Assembly: GCA_938041635.1 (NCBI GenBank)
Contig: CALIAD010000143.1
Location: 1 to 36,578, forward strand
DNA length: 36,578 bases
Reading direction: 5' to 3'
DNA from: an uncultured Atopobium sp.
Lineage (GTDB): Bacteria; Actinomycetota; Coriobacteriia; Coriobacteriales; Atopobiaceae
Part shown: piece by piece, positions 24,938 through 32,476 of the stretch
Layout: the number at the start of each line of letters is the position of its first letter
How positions within the stretch are numbered: position 1 is the stretch's first letter
Made by a program: the position numbers and the translations under genes
The notes under the pieces: model-generated
The model's database searches: none
What the model saw: only the letters and a program-made list of their open reading frames with translations
What the model was told of the DNA's origin: nothing

Positions 24938-25021
24938 GCGACGATGCGCGACGAGTGCGAAATCGCGACGATGCGCGACGAGCGCGACGATGCGCGACGA
25001 GCGCGACGATGCGCGACGATG
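24938..25021. repeat. 19-bp GC-rich tandem array after yebC
   Basis: GCGACGATGCGCGACGAGC or a near-identical copy starts at 24938, 24965, 24984 and 25003; the last three are exactly 19 bp apart. GCGAAATC interrupts after the first and follows the last. The array lies between the yebC stop and its terminator, so it should be transcribed as an mRNA 3' tail. Confidence 0.9.
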
Positions 25022-25055
25022 CGCGAAATCGCGACCGGCGACAAAACTGCACTTC

Positions 25056-25083
25056 AAAGCCCCGCCAGTTGGTGGGGCTTTTT
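25056..25083 (+). terminator. Rho-independent terminator of yebC
   Basis: AAAGCCCCGCC (25056-25066) pairs with GGTGGGGCTTT (25071-25081) around AGTT, followed by Ts. It lies 163 bp after the yebC stop, beyond the tandem array. Confidence 0.9.
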
Positions 25084-25107
25084 GTTTGGATAGCCTTGAG
25101 GCTGTCA

Positions 25108-25295
25108 GAACACACTTATGTCGGATAATCTACACGTTTTTAGAAGCCCGAACACACCTATGTCAGATAATCTGTATATACAGAGCCAAAAACATAACTT
25201 ACAGCCCTAAAAAACACAGCAAATGACGATATTCTGAAAAAAATAGAACTTTTGAGGGTCAATTTTGCAGAATAAGTGACTTTGCTGTGTTTTCA
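25108..25295. repeat. AT-rich intergenic repeat array, same family as 435-567
   Basis: Two direct units begin GAACACACTTATGTCGGATA (25108) and GAACACACCTATGTCAGATA (25150), 42 bp apart, each continuing to AATCT. The second half holds an inverted pair: AAAACACAGCAAATGAC near 25212 and GACTTTGCTGTGTTTT near 25277, each next to an ATTCTG/CAGAAT word. The unit core and period match the array at 435-567 almost exactly. No gene is present; the function is unknown. Confidence 0.8.
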
Positions 25296-25339
25296 AAACG
25301 CCAAAAATAGGCCTCTAAAAATTTTATGCATACAGATGA

Positions 25340-25371
25340 ATTCACCCTCATGAATATTCATGAGGGTGAAT
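25340..25371. repeat. 32-bp perfect palindrome
   Basis: ATTCACCCTCATGAAT is followed directly by its exact reverse complement, giving 16 bp on each side with no spacer. It lies 130 bp past the end of the DeoR gene. TATTTTC follows on the plus strand, so a plus-strand terminator is possible, but no plus-strand gene ends there. It may instead be a binding site. Confidence 0.9.
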
Positions 25372-25499
25372 ATTTTCGTATCATGGTAGTTTAAATTTTG
25401 ATGTCTTCTTTGCTGGGCGAGAGAACCGATGGACTACAACAGTGGAAGCATTCGATTGAAGCTGAATCTCGTCGTCCAACGCACGTAGCCGTAGTAGTT

Positions 25500-26264
25500 C
25501 TAAAGGCCCACGCGAACAACCTTACGAACGCCAGCGGCTTCGAGGGCTGCGACCTGCGAAATCGATGCGGATTCGTCCGTCATAAGCACGTCGATATCAG
25601 CAGGCGATCCATATTGGAAGCTGGAGTTGACGCCCAGCTTGCTTGCATCGGCCAAGACAATGTGCTGCTCAGAGTGCTTAAGCATCAGCGAGTTCACGCG
25701 CATCTCGTTTGAAACCAGCGTGGTAAGGCCGCGCTCAGCGGAAATTCCCGAGCATCCCAAGATGCACTTCGCGGCACGAATCTGGTTGATTGAAGCGAGC
25801 GCAAAATCGCCGGTCATTGACTTCTTAGCTGGTCGAACTTCTCCGCCCGTGACCAAAACGGTCATCGAGGGGGGATAGTCGGCGGCCAGAACGCTACCGT
25901 TATTGGTAACAACCGTGATGTTCTCGGAGGTGATAAATTCCAGGACTTTTATAGCGGTTGAGCTGGTGTTAATGAAGACCGTGTCGCCATCTTTAATCAA
26001 CTTGGAAGCTGCCTGGGCAAGCTTGAACTTTGCGGTTACCTGGTTAGAACTGAGTCCTGTCGAGAGTGGGTCAAGCAGCGTGGCCATGCCATAGCTTCGG
26101 GAAATGAGGCCTTGAGCTTCGAGTTCGTCAAGATCGCGGCGGATGGTTAGCGAAGAAACTTCAAATCTATCGGCAAGATCGCTGACGGAAACCTGGCGGT
26201 ATTGTTCAAGAAGGCTCATGATTGAGCTTCTGCGTGATGCTACAAATGAACGGCTTGTGGCCAT
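25500..26264 (-). CDS. DeoR-family repressor, probable regulator of the ascorbate operon
   Basis: 254 residues. N-terminal DeoR winged helix at about residues 10-65, with VSVSDLADRFEVSSLTIRRDLDELEAQGLI, then a sugar-phosphate sensing domain of the ribose-5-phosphate isomerase-like fold (FINTSSTAIKVLEF, TNN, KCILGCSGIS). DeoR proteins such as E. coli UlaR respond to a phosphorylated sugar, for UlaR L-ascorbate 6-phosphate. GGGGGA precedes ATG 26264. It is divergent from the ula genes across a 490-bp region with repeated TTGAAC/GTTCAA half-sites, which makes it the likely ula repressor (inference). Confidence 0.88.
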   Translation of the reverse strand: MATSRSFVASRRSSIMSLLEQYRQVSVSDLADRFEVSSLTIRRDLDELEAQGLISRSYGMATLLDPLSTGLSSNQVTAKFKLAQAASKLIKDGDTVFINTSSTAIKVLEFITSENITVVTNNGSVLAADYPPSMTVLVTGGEVRPAKKSMTGDFALASINQIRAAKCILGCSGISAERGLTTLVSNEMRVNSLMLKHSEQHIVLADASKLGVNSSFQYGSPADIDVLMTDESASISQVAALEAAGVRKVVRVGL

Positions 26265-26360
26265 GAATCCCCCAATAGAACTCAACTGCTGATAAACCTA
26301 TAGAATTACATTTAACTAATTCAGTTCTGTGAAAAACAACGTACAAATTGATAACACCTT

Positions 26361-26581
26361 TTGAACGGTTGTCGAACAATTGTGTAGCCGCTTTTCTGTA
26401 GAACTGAGTGTATCTTACCCTATTCTATGAACGTTTTGAATACTTAAACGGATATTATTTAGCGGTCAACGGTTTTTATGACGTAAATCTCTAAAGTGAG
26501 CATGGATAAGTATTGCTTAACTCTCAACTTTGGCTATACTAACATTATCGATTCGATTGATAAAACGTTCTAAACGTTCAA
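26361..26581. promoter_or_regulatory. Candidate operator half-sites for the DeoR repressor
   Basis: TTGAACGGTTGTCGAACAA lies at 26361-26379, TGAACGTTTTGAA at 26428-26440, and CGTTCTA/CGTTCAA at 26566-26572 and 26575-26581. A palindrome TATCGATTCGATTGATA sits at 26546-26562, right behind the promoter. Repeated spaced half-sites are common for DeoR tetramers. The link to the neighbouring repressor is inferred from position. Confidence 0.45.
26513..26540 (+). promoter_or_regulatory. Candidate promoter of the ula operon
   Basis: TTGCTT (26513-26518) and TATACT (26535-26540) are 16 bp apart. Transcription would start near 26547, at the edge of the palindrome and GTTCAA sites, leaving a leader of about 210 nt. 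A second extended -10 (TGCTATAGT, 26699-26707) closer to the gene is possible but has no good -35. Confidence 0.5.
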
Positions 26582-26757
26582 CAAATAGGGAAATTTGTTA
26601 TACGACAAGTCAAATGTCATATAAATTATTTATCTAATTGTTGAAGTGTTCAGAAAATTCAAGTTTTTGTCATTAAGCGATGTATTCTTGTGTGCTCTTG
26701 CTATAGTCCAACACAAGGAAAAGATTCACAGTAGTCTACTGGAGAGGAGTGAATCGC

Positions 26758-27216
26758 ATGCTACTTCGCGATATCTATGAGCAGAATCACTATGCTTTCG
26801 TGAAGACCCCCATGACATGGGAAGAGTCTATTAGAGAGTGCTGCAAACCACTGGAGGCTGACGGAACAGTCAATTCAGAGTATGCAGACGACATTATTGA
26901 GTGCGTAAAGAAGTTTGGTCCTTACATTGTCATCGTTCCAAACGTTGCAATGCCACACTCAACTGCTCGCATTGGCTCTAATGGAAAGACTGCTATTGGC
27001 TTTATGCACTCTGATGTTCCTGTCAATTTTGAGGATGGCGACGATGAGAAGCAGGTTAAGACTTTCTTCACTCTGAGCGCTACTGATCAGGATGCTCACC
27101 TCAAGAATATGCAGATGCTCGTTCAGGTTCTTATGAACGAGGAGGTTCTTGAGCGTCTTAAGAACATTCAGTCTCCTGAGGAGCTTTTGGAGATTGACAA
27201 GCTTATCTCCGAGTAA
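26758..27216 (+). CDS. ulaC: L-ascorbate-specific PTS EIIA component
   Basis: 152 residues of the mannitol/fructose-type EIIA family. The phospho-accepting His67 lies in PNVAMPHSTARIG. It takes phosphate from HPr and gives it to the EIIB protein UlaB. AGGAG at 26745-26749 fits ATG 26758; an in-frame GTG at 26749 overlaps that site and is rejected. It is the first gene of the operon, whereas in E. coli the order is ulaA-ulaB-ulaC. Assignment as the ascorbate EIIA rests on the neighbours as much as on sequence. Confidence 0.88.
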   Translation: MLLRDIYEQNHYAFVKTPMTWEESIRECCKPLEADGTVNSEYADDIIECVKKFGPYIVIVPNVAMPHSTARIGSNGKTAIGFMHSDVPVNFEDGDDEKQVKTFFTLSATDQDAHLKNMQMLVQVLMNEEVLERLKNIQSPEELLEIDKLISE

Positions 27217-27374
27217 GCACGTCTTCTCGCGCGTTGTTCGCGCTCGTTTGCGTCGTAGGCTCCCGTTTGCGCCTGTGTGCGCTTTTGTGCCCGTTTGGGC
27301 ACGTAATTGAGGATTTCCTTTTGTAGTGTGGGCTGCAGAAGGTACGTATGTAGGACCCTTTGAAAGGGGTATCA
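27217..27374. repeat. Degenerate GC/T tract between ulaC and ulaA
   Basis: After the ulaC stop follow loose repeats of CGTTTGCG, TTTGCGCC and GTGTGCGC to about 27305, including CCCGTTTGGGCACG. It resembles the post-stop tracts seen after other genes. There is no T-tract terminator, so the operon can read through. Confidence 0.45.
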
Positions 27375-28886
27375 ATGGATATTGTTCTTGGTATTTGGAA
27401 ATGGTTTGCGAGCAACTTCTTGACTCAGCCAGCCTATTTCATCGGTTTGATTGTTGCTATCGGCTACATTCTTCTTAAGAAGAAGTGGTACGACGTACTC
27501 GCTGGCTTCCTTAAGGCAGTCATTGGTTATCAGATCCTCCTGGTTGGTTCCGGCGGCCTGGTAACTGCATTCCGTCCAGTTCTTGTTGGACTTCAGGCTC
27601 GCTTCAACCTTTCTGCAATGGTCATTGACCCATACTTTGGCCAGAACGCAGTACAGGCAGGCATGGAGGCAGCTGACGCTCCTGCATTTATCGCAGGTCG
27701 TTCCTTCTCCTCCGTTATGCTTCTTCTGCTCTTCGCTTTCATTCTGAACATTGTTCTGGTTGCTTTTAAGAAGCAGACTAAGCTTCGCGCAATCTTTACT
27801 ACTGGTCACGTCCAGGTTCAGCAGGCAGCAACTGCATTTTGGCTTATCCTCTTCTGCTTCCCACAGCTTAACGACGTTACCATCCTTGCAGTTATGACCG
27901 TTCTCCTTGGTCTTTACTGGGCAGTTGGTTCCAACCTTTGTATTGGACCTACCCAGGACCTTACTGAAGGCGCTGGCCTTACCATTGCTCACCAGCAGAT
28001 GTTTGGTGTCTATTGCGCATCCAAGGCTTCCGAGTGGCTCTCCAAGCACTCCAAGAAGGAGTCTAAGCGCATTGAGGACATCGAGCTGCCAGGCTTCCTT
28101 AAGATCTTCAACGAGAACCTCGTTGCAACTGCAATTCTCATGACAGCATTCTTTGGTGTCATCCTTGCTGTTCTTGGCCAGGACTTCCTGCTTGAGAACA
28201 AGTTCATGAAGCCAGGTCAGGATTTCTTCTTCTACATCATGACCACTTCCTTCCAGTTTGCTGTTTACCTCTCCATCCTGCAGCTTGGTGTTCGTACCTT
28301 CGTTACCGAGCTCACCAACTCCTTCCAGGGTATTTCTAACAAGCTCCTCAAGGGTTCCGTCCCAGGCGTTGACTGCGCAGTTACCTACGGCTTTGGTTCT
28401 CCAAACGCAGTTACCCTCGGCTTCCTCATGGGTGCTGCTGGCCAGTTCCTGGCAATCGCAGCTCTGCTGCTTCTGAAGTCCCCAGTTGTTGTTATCGCAG
28501 GCTTTGTTCCACTGTTCTTCGATAACGCTACTATCGGCGTTTACGCAAACAACAAGGGCGGCCTCCGCGCAGTTCTTATCATGCCTTTCATCTCTGGTCT
28601 TCTCCAGGTCTTCGGTTCAGCTCTTATCGCTGGCTGGGTTGGCATGGCTGCATACGGTGGATACCTTGGCATGTGGGACTGGGCAGTTGTCTGGCCAATC
28701 ATGACCGGCATCATGAAGTTCCTGTCCTACGCAGGCCTTGCAATTGTTGTTATCGCTCTTATTGCAATCCCACAGCTCCAGTACCGTGCAAACAAAGACA
28801 CGTACTTCATGGAGGTTGAGGATTACCAGAAGTGCAAGGAAATCCGTGCACAGAAGGCCGCCGCAGCTAGTGCGGAAAGCAAGTAG
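27375..28886 (+). CDS. ulaA: L-ascorbate-specific PTS EIIC permease
   Basis: 503 residues, an integral membrane protein with about eleven hydrophobic segments in two halves, as in the UlaA (SgaT) family, whose usual length is 440-470. Typical features are the N-terminal FLTQPAYFIGLIVAIGYILLKKKWYDVLAGFLK and the conserved VGSNLCIGPTQDLTEGAGLTIAHQQMFG region (positions about 185-215). A charged C-terminal tail is added (EDYQKCKEIRAQK). It moves ascorbate inward while UlaB phosphorylates it. AAAGGGG precedes ATG 27375; an in-frame upstream start touches that site. It lies between ulaC and ulaB. Confidence 0.93.
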   Translation: MDIVLGIWKWFASNFLTQPAYFIGLIVAIGYILLKKKWYDVLAGFLKAVIGYQILLVGSGGLVTAFRPVLVGLQARFNLSAMVIDPYFGQNAVQAGMEAADAPAFIAGRSFSSVMLLLLFAFILNIVLVAFKKQTKLRAIFTTGHVQVQQAATAFWLILFCFPQLNDVTILAVMTVLLGLYWAVGSNLCIGPTQDLTEGAGLTIAHQQMFGVYCASKASEWLSKHSKKESKRIEDIELPGFLKIFNENLVATAILMTAFFGVILAVLGQDFLLENKFMKPGQDFFFYIMTTSFQFAVYLSILQLGVRTFVTELTNSFQGISNKLLKGSVPGVDCAVTYGFGSPNAVTLGFLMGAAGQFLAIAALLLLKSPVVVIAGFVPLFFDNATIGVYANNKGGLRAVLIMPFISGLLQVFGSALIAGWVGMAAYGGYLGMWDWAVVWPIMTGIMKFLSYAGLAIVVIALIAIPQLQYRANKDTYFMEVEDYQKCKEIRAQKAAAASAESK

Positions 28887-28900
28887 CCCTCTTTCTTCCT

Positions 28901-28930
28901 ACCCTGAGCAGACCCCCATCTGCTCAGGGT
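28901..28930 (+). terminator. Stem-loop between ulaA and ulaB
   Basis: ACCCTGAGCAGA (28901-28912) pairs with TCTGCTCAGGGT (28919-28930) around a C-rich loop. There is almost no T-tract, so it is more likely an mRNA stabilising or processing element than a full terminator. It lies 15 bp after the ulaA stop. Confidence 0.6.
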
Positions 28931-29051
28931 TATTAGTAATACTCGGCACATTGTTTGATGCAGTATTTGCTTTAAATGCGAGCGTTGTAGCGCCCAAATG
29001 GGTACAAACACAATGTGTCCGTAATCAGTTTGTTTGATCGAAGGAGTCAAC

Positions 29052-29360
29052 ATGAACGCAAAGATTTTGGTCGCATGTGCAAACGGCGCAGGTACCTCTC
29101 TGATGATGAAGATGACCGCTGAGCGCGTCACTCAGAAGCTCAACATGGGCGTCGATAAGATTCACCACTGTGCACTTTCCGAGGGCGTAAGCTCTGCTCG
29201 TCAGTATGACATTGTTTTTGCACCACTTAACTTCCTGAATATGTACGAGGATGCTGCTAAGGCTGGCGTTACCGTCATTGGTTTGCGTAACGTTCTTTCT
29301 GACGCAGAGATGGAAGAGAAGCTCAAGGAAACCGGCGCTGCAGAGAAGTATTCCGCATAG
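29052..29360 (+). CDS. ulaB: L-ascorbate-specific PTS EIIB component
   Basis: 102 residues, the size of UlaB (SgaB). The phospho-accepting Cys lies in KILVACANGAGTS, followed by a helix, as in the lactose/cellobiose and ascorbate EIIB fold. It receives phosphate from UlaC and passes it to ascorbate bound in UlaA. AAGGAG at 29041-29046 supports ATG 29052; a frame start six codons earlier is not needed. Confidence 0.92.
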   Translation: MNAKILVACANGAGTSLMMKMTAERVTQKLNMGVDKIHHCALSEGVSSARQYDIVFAPLNFLNMYEDAAKAGVTVIGLRNVLSDAEMEEKLKETGAAEKYSA

Positions 29361-29389
29361 TTTAGGTTTCTAAAGAATCGAGCACTTTA

Positions 29390-30445
29390 ATGACTTTTGA
29401 AAAGAAAATTCTTGCCGAGATGCCTAAGTGCTATGCGCTTGGCATGTTTGAGGGAGAAGACGCATCAAGCTTTTTAGCTGCTGTCGAGAAGGACGGTCCA
29501 ATCCGTCGCTTTACGCTTGATGGTGAGCCTCTGGAGACTGTTGCTCCAGGCCCTGGCGGCGTCATGACCATTACACAGGTCCCTGGCAGGAAAGATCAGT
29601 TCCTCGCAACCCGCAAGTTCTTCTCGCCAAACTTTGGTGGAGACGACGCGGCAATTGCATCCTATACCAAGCAGGCAGACGGTTCTTGGTCTGAGCAGAT
29701 TCTCTGCGACCTCCCTTATGTTCACCGTTTTGGCATCTTGAAGGCTGCTGACGGTCAGCTTTGGGTTCTTGCTTGCTCTATCAAGGGTGGAGCTGAGACG
29801 GGCGTCAAGGATGATTGGCGCACCCCAGGTGCTGTTTGGGCCGCTCCTTTGAGCGATAACCTTGAGCAGTACACGGCAGACAACCAGCTTAAGCTGACTT
29901 GTGTTGCTAATTATCAGGTTCAGAACCACGGTTTCTGGACTGCACCTGATAAATCGTATGCTTTGATCTCAACCGCCGCAGGCGTGTTTAGATATGTGCC
30001 ACCAACCACTCCTCAAGGTGCTTGGGATGTCACCTGCCTTCTGGTCCAGCCAACAAGCGATATTGTTGCTACAGACTTTGACGGCGATGGCAAGCTGGAG
30101 ATCCTTACCTTCTCTAAGTTCCACGGTGACACGCTGGCAATTTGGCATGAGGGCCAGACTCGCGATCGCTATGAGCAGGTTTGGTGCGACCCACAGAAGC
30201 GCAGCTTCCTTCACGCGCTTTGGGCAGCTGAGCTGAACGGCGAGAAGTGCGCAGTCATTGGCAACCGTAAAGATGGTCGCGATCTGTTGCTTGTTAGATA
30301 CGTTGACGGTGAGTACACCGTAGACGTTATCGACCACGACCTCGGACCAGCAAACTGCATGGTGTATAGGCATGACGGCAGCGATTACATTGTTGCTGCA
30401 TATCGTGAGACAGACCAGCTGGCTCTCTACAAAGTAGTGGAGTAG
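29390..30445 (+). CDS. Uncharacterised cytosolic beta-propeller-like protein in the ula operon
   Basis: 351 residues, no signal peptide and no membrane segment, rich in repeated beta-strand blocks such as GVMTITQVPGRKDQFLATR, LWVLACSIKGG and YIVAAYRETDQLALYKVV. At 229-237 the sequence DFDGDGKLE is the calcium-binding motif of FG-GAP/VCBS propeller blades. These features suggest a seven-bladed propeller. It lies 29 bp after ulaB and upstream of ulaG in the same direction, so it is part of the ascorbate operon. There is only a poor ribosome site before ATG 29390. I recognise no family and know of no such gene in the E. coli ula operon. It may be an enzyme of the pathway, but no function can be claimed. 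Confidence 0.85.
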   Translation: MTFEKKILAEMPKCYALGMFEGEDASSFLAAVEKDGPIRRFTLDGEPLETVAPGPGGVMTITQVPGRKDQFLATRKFFSPNFGGDDAAIASYTKQADGSWSEQILCDLPYVHRFGILKAADGQLWVLACSIKGGAETGVKDDWRTPGAVWAAPLSDNLEQYTADNQLKLTCVANYQVQNHGFWTAPDKSYALISTAAGVFRYVPPTTPQGAWDVTCLLVQPTSDIVATDFDGDGKLEILTFSKFHGDTLAIWHEGQTRDRYEQVWCDPQKRSFLHALWAAELNGEKCAVIGNRKDGRDLLLVRYVDGEYTVDVIDHDLGPANCMVYRHDGSDYIVAAYRETDQLALYKVVE

Positions 30446-30569
30446 GGCTGCGTTTTGTAGCGAGCGCTCAGGATGAGCTTCTGAGCATGCAGGCAAAGTC
30501 CTGAGCGCCGCTCAAATTACCTGCGTATACATCAAAGTACTAGTCCTATGTTTTAGAAAGGAGCGCGTA

Positions 30570-31688
30570 ATGGCAGGTTTGAAAGACGTCACACGCGACA
30601 GTTGGATTATGAGCACCTTCCCTGAGTGGGGAACTTGGCTCAACGAAGAGATTGACAATGCCGTAGTAGAGCCAGGCCAGTTTGAGATGTGGTGGCTCGG
30701 CTGCGTTGGTATTTGGTTTAAGACTCCTGGTGGAGCAAACGTTGCTGTCGACTTCTGGGCAGGCAATGGTAAGCGCACCCACGGTGACGGCCTCATGAAG
30801 CCTGGTCACCAGATGGCAAACATGGCTGGCGTTCGTAAGATGCAGCCAAACCTGCGCAACGTCCCCTTTGTTATTGATCCCTTTGCTATCAAGAACCTTG
30901 ACGCAGTTGTAGTAACTCACATTCACCAGGACCACATGTCCAAGGAGCTTGCAGCTCACGTTGTTAACAACAACATGACTACTACTGACGAGAATGGCAA
31001 TGAGATCCCAGTTCCCTTTATTGGTCCTAAGGATGCAGTTGACATTTGGGTTGGCTGGGGCGTTCCACGTGAGCAGTGCATTGTTGTTAAGCCTGGCGAC
31101 CGTGTTAAGGTTAAGGACATGGAGATCGTTGCATACGATTCCTTTGACCGCACCATTATCGTTACCACTACTGATACTTCTGAGAACCGCCCAGACCTCT
31201 GGGGTAAGTGCCCAATGGACATGGACGAGAAGGCAGTTAACTACCTCTTTGTCACCCCTGGTGGAAACATCTATCACTCCGGCGACTCTCACTACTCCAT
31301 TTACTTTGCTAAGCACGGTAAAGACATCGCTCAGGAGTTTGGCGGCGTAGACGTCTGCTTTGGTGCTTTTGGCTGCAACCCAATTGGTATCCAGGACAAG
31401 ATGGAAGCAACCGATATGCTTCGCATGGCTGAGGCTCTTCAGTCCAAGGTTGTTATCCCAATTCACCACGATGTTTGGACTAACTTCCAGGCAGACGTCC
31501 AGGAGATTAAGGTTCTTTGGGACATGCGTAAGGATCGCCTTGACTACAAGTTCCACCCATTCTTCTGGGAGGTCGGCGGCCACTACACGTATCCACAGGA
31601 TAAGGATCGCTTTGCTTACCATCACGACCGTGGCTTCCATGATTGCTTCGATCACGAGCCAAACGTTCCATTCCGTAGCGTTCTCTAA
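30570..31688 (+). CDS. ulaG: L-ascorbate-6-phosphate lactonase
   Basis: 372 residues of the metallo-beta-lactamase fold. The metal-binding motif HIHQDH is at 117-122, with further ligands expected at HSGDSH and IPIHHD. The N-terminal block DSWIMSTFPEWGTWLNEEI is typical of UlaG. The enzyme opens the lactone of L-ascorbate 6-phosphate to 3-keto-L-gulonate 6-phosphate. AAAGGAG precedes the ATG. The next gene's ribosome site overlaps its TAA, so ulaF follows in the same transcript. Confidence 0.95.
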   Translation: MAGLKDVTRDSWIMSTFPEWGTWLNEEIDNAVVEPGQFEMWWLGCVGIWFKTPGGANVAVDFWAGNGKRTHGDGLMKPGHQMANMAGVRKMQPNLRNVPFVIDPFAIKNLDAVVVTHIHQDHMSKELAAHVVNNNMTTTDENGNEIPVPFIGPKDAVDIWVGWGVPREQCIVVKPGDRVKVKDMEIVAYDSFDRTIIVTTTDTSENRPDLWGKCPMDMDEKAVNYLFVTPGGNIYHSGDSHYSIYFAKHGKDIAQEFGGVDVCFGAFGCNPIGIQDKMEATDMLRMAEALQSKVVIPIHHDVWTNFQADVQEIKVLWDMRKDRLDYKFHPFFWEVGGHYTYPQDKDRFAYHHDRGFHDCFDHEPNVPFRSVL

Positions 31689-31700
31689 GGAGCAGTCTCT

Positions 31701-32402
31701 ATGATGCTTAAAGAGCTTCGCGATGAAGTGTATGAAGCAAACATGGACCTGCCAAAGCATGGCCTGGTAGTATTTACCTGGGGAAATGCTTCTGGGCTTG
31801 ACCGTGAGCGTGGCCTGTTTGTTATCAAGCCATCGGGCGTTTCCTATGAGGAGCTCAGCCCAGAGAATCTGGTCATCTGCGACCTAGACGGTAACGTTGT
31901 TGAAGGTGAGATGAACCCATCTTCCGATACTCCAACTCATGCATGCTTGTATCGTGCATGGGGCGATAAGATCGGCGGAATTGTTCACACTCACTCAACC
32001 CACGCTGTTTCTTGGGCACAGGCAGGACGCTCTATTCCTTGCTATGGCACCACACATGCAGATTATTTCTACGGAGATATTCCTTGCGTGCGCAGCCTTA
32101 CTAAGGACGAGGTAGAAAGTGCCTATGAGCTTGAGACCGGAAACGTTATTGTTGAGGGCTTTGCTAACTTGGACCCCATTGCGGTTCCTGGAACGCTCCT
32201 TCACAACCACGGTCCTTTCTCTTGGGGTAAAGACGCAATGGCTGCTGTGTATCACGCAGTAGTTATTGAGGAGGTTGCTAAGATGGCAACACTCACCGAG
32301 CTCAATAACCCTAAGGTTCAGGAGGCACCACAGTACCTTCAGGACAAGCACTACATGCGCAAGCATGGTCCAAATGCCTACTACGGACAGGGTAATCACT
32401 AA
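31701..32402 (+). CDS. ulaF: L-ribulose-5-phosphate 4-epimerase
   Basis: 233 residues of the AraD/aldolase class II family. Zinc-binding His96 and His98 lie in GGIVHTHSTHAVSWAQAG, preceded by the substrate loop MNPSSDTPTH and the TWGNAS block. It epimerises L-ribulose 5-phosphate to D-xylulose 5-phosphate. Sequence alone cannot separate UlaF from AraD; the neighbours decide for UlaF. Start: ATGATG at 31701, with AAGGAG at 31687-31692 overlapping the ulaG stop. Confidence 0.92.
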   Translation: MMLKELRDEVYEANMDLPKHGLVVFTWGNASGLDRERGLFVIKPSGVSYEELSPENLVICDLDGNVVEGEMNPSSDTPTHACLYRAWGDKIGGIVHTHSTHAVSWAQAGRSIPCYGTTHADYFYGDIPCVRSLTKDEVESAYELETGNVIVEGFANLDPIAVPGTLLHNHGPFSWGKDAMAAVYHAVVIEEVAKMATLTELNNPKVQEAPQYLQDKHYMRKHGPNAYYGQGNH

Positions 32403-32433
32403 AGCCTGTTCAGTGAGTAGAATCTGTTTCAGT

Positions 32434-32463
32434 CAGGCGGTCTTTTTAAGGCCGCCTGTTTTT
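32434..32463 (+). terminator. Terminator-like stem-loop between ulaF and ulaE
   Basis: CAGGCGGTC pairs with GGCCGCCTG, followed by TTTTT. The hairpin ends 3 nt before the ulaE ribosome site. It has the look of a true terminator, so expression of ulaE and the downstream genes may depend on partial read-through. Confidence 0.75.
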
Positions 32464-32476
32464 AAAAGGAGAAGAT

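Noticed and set aside
24894..25230. Arg-rich open frames over the GCGACGATG array, in both strands
   Set aside because: They arise from the repeat, are open in several frames at once and have no start signals.
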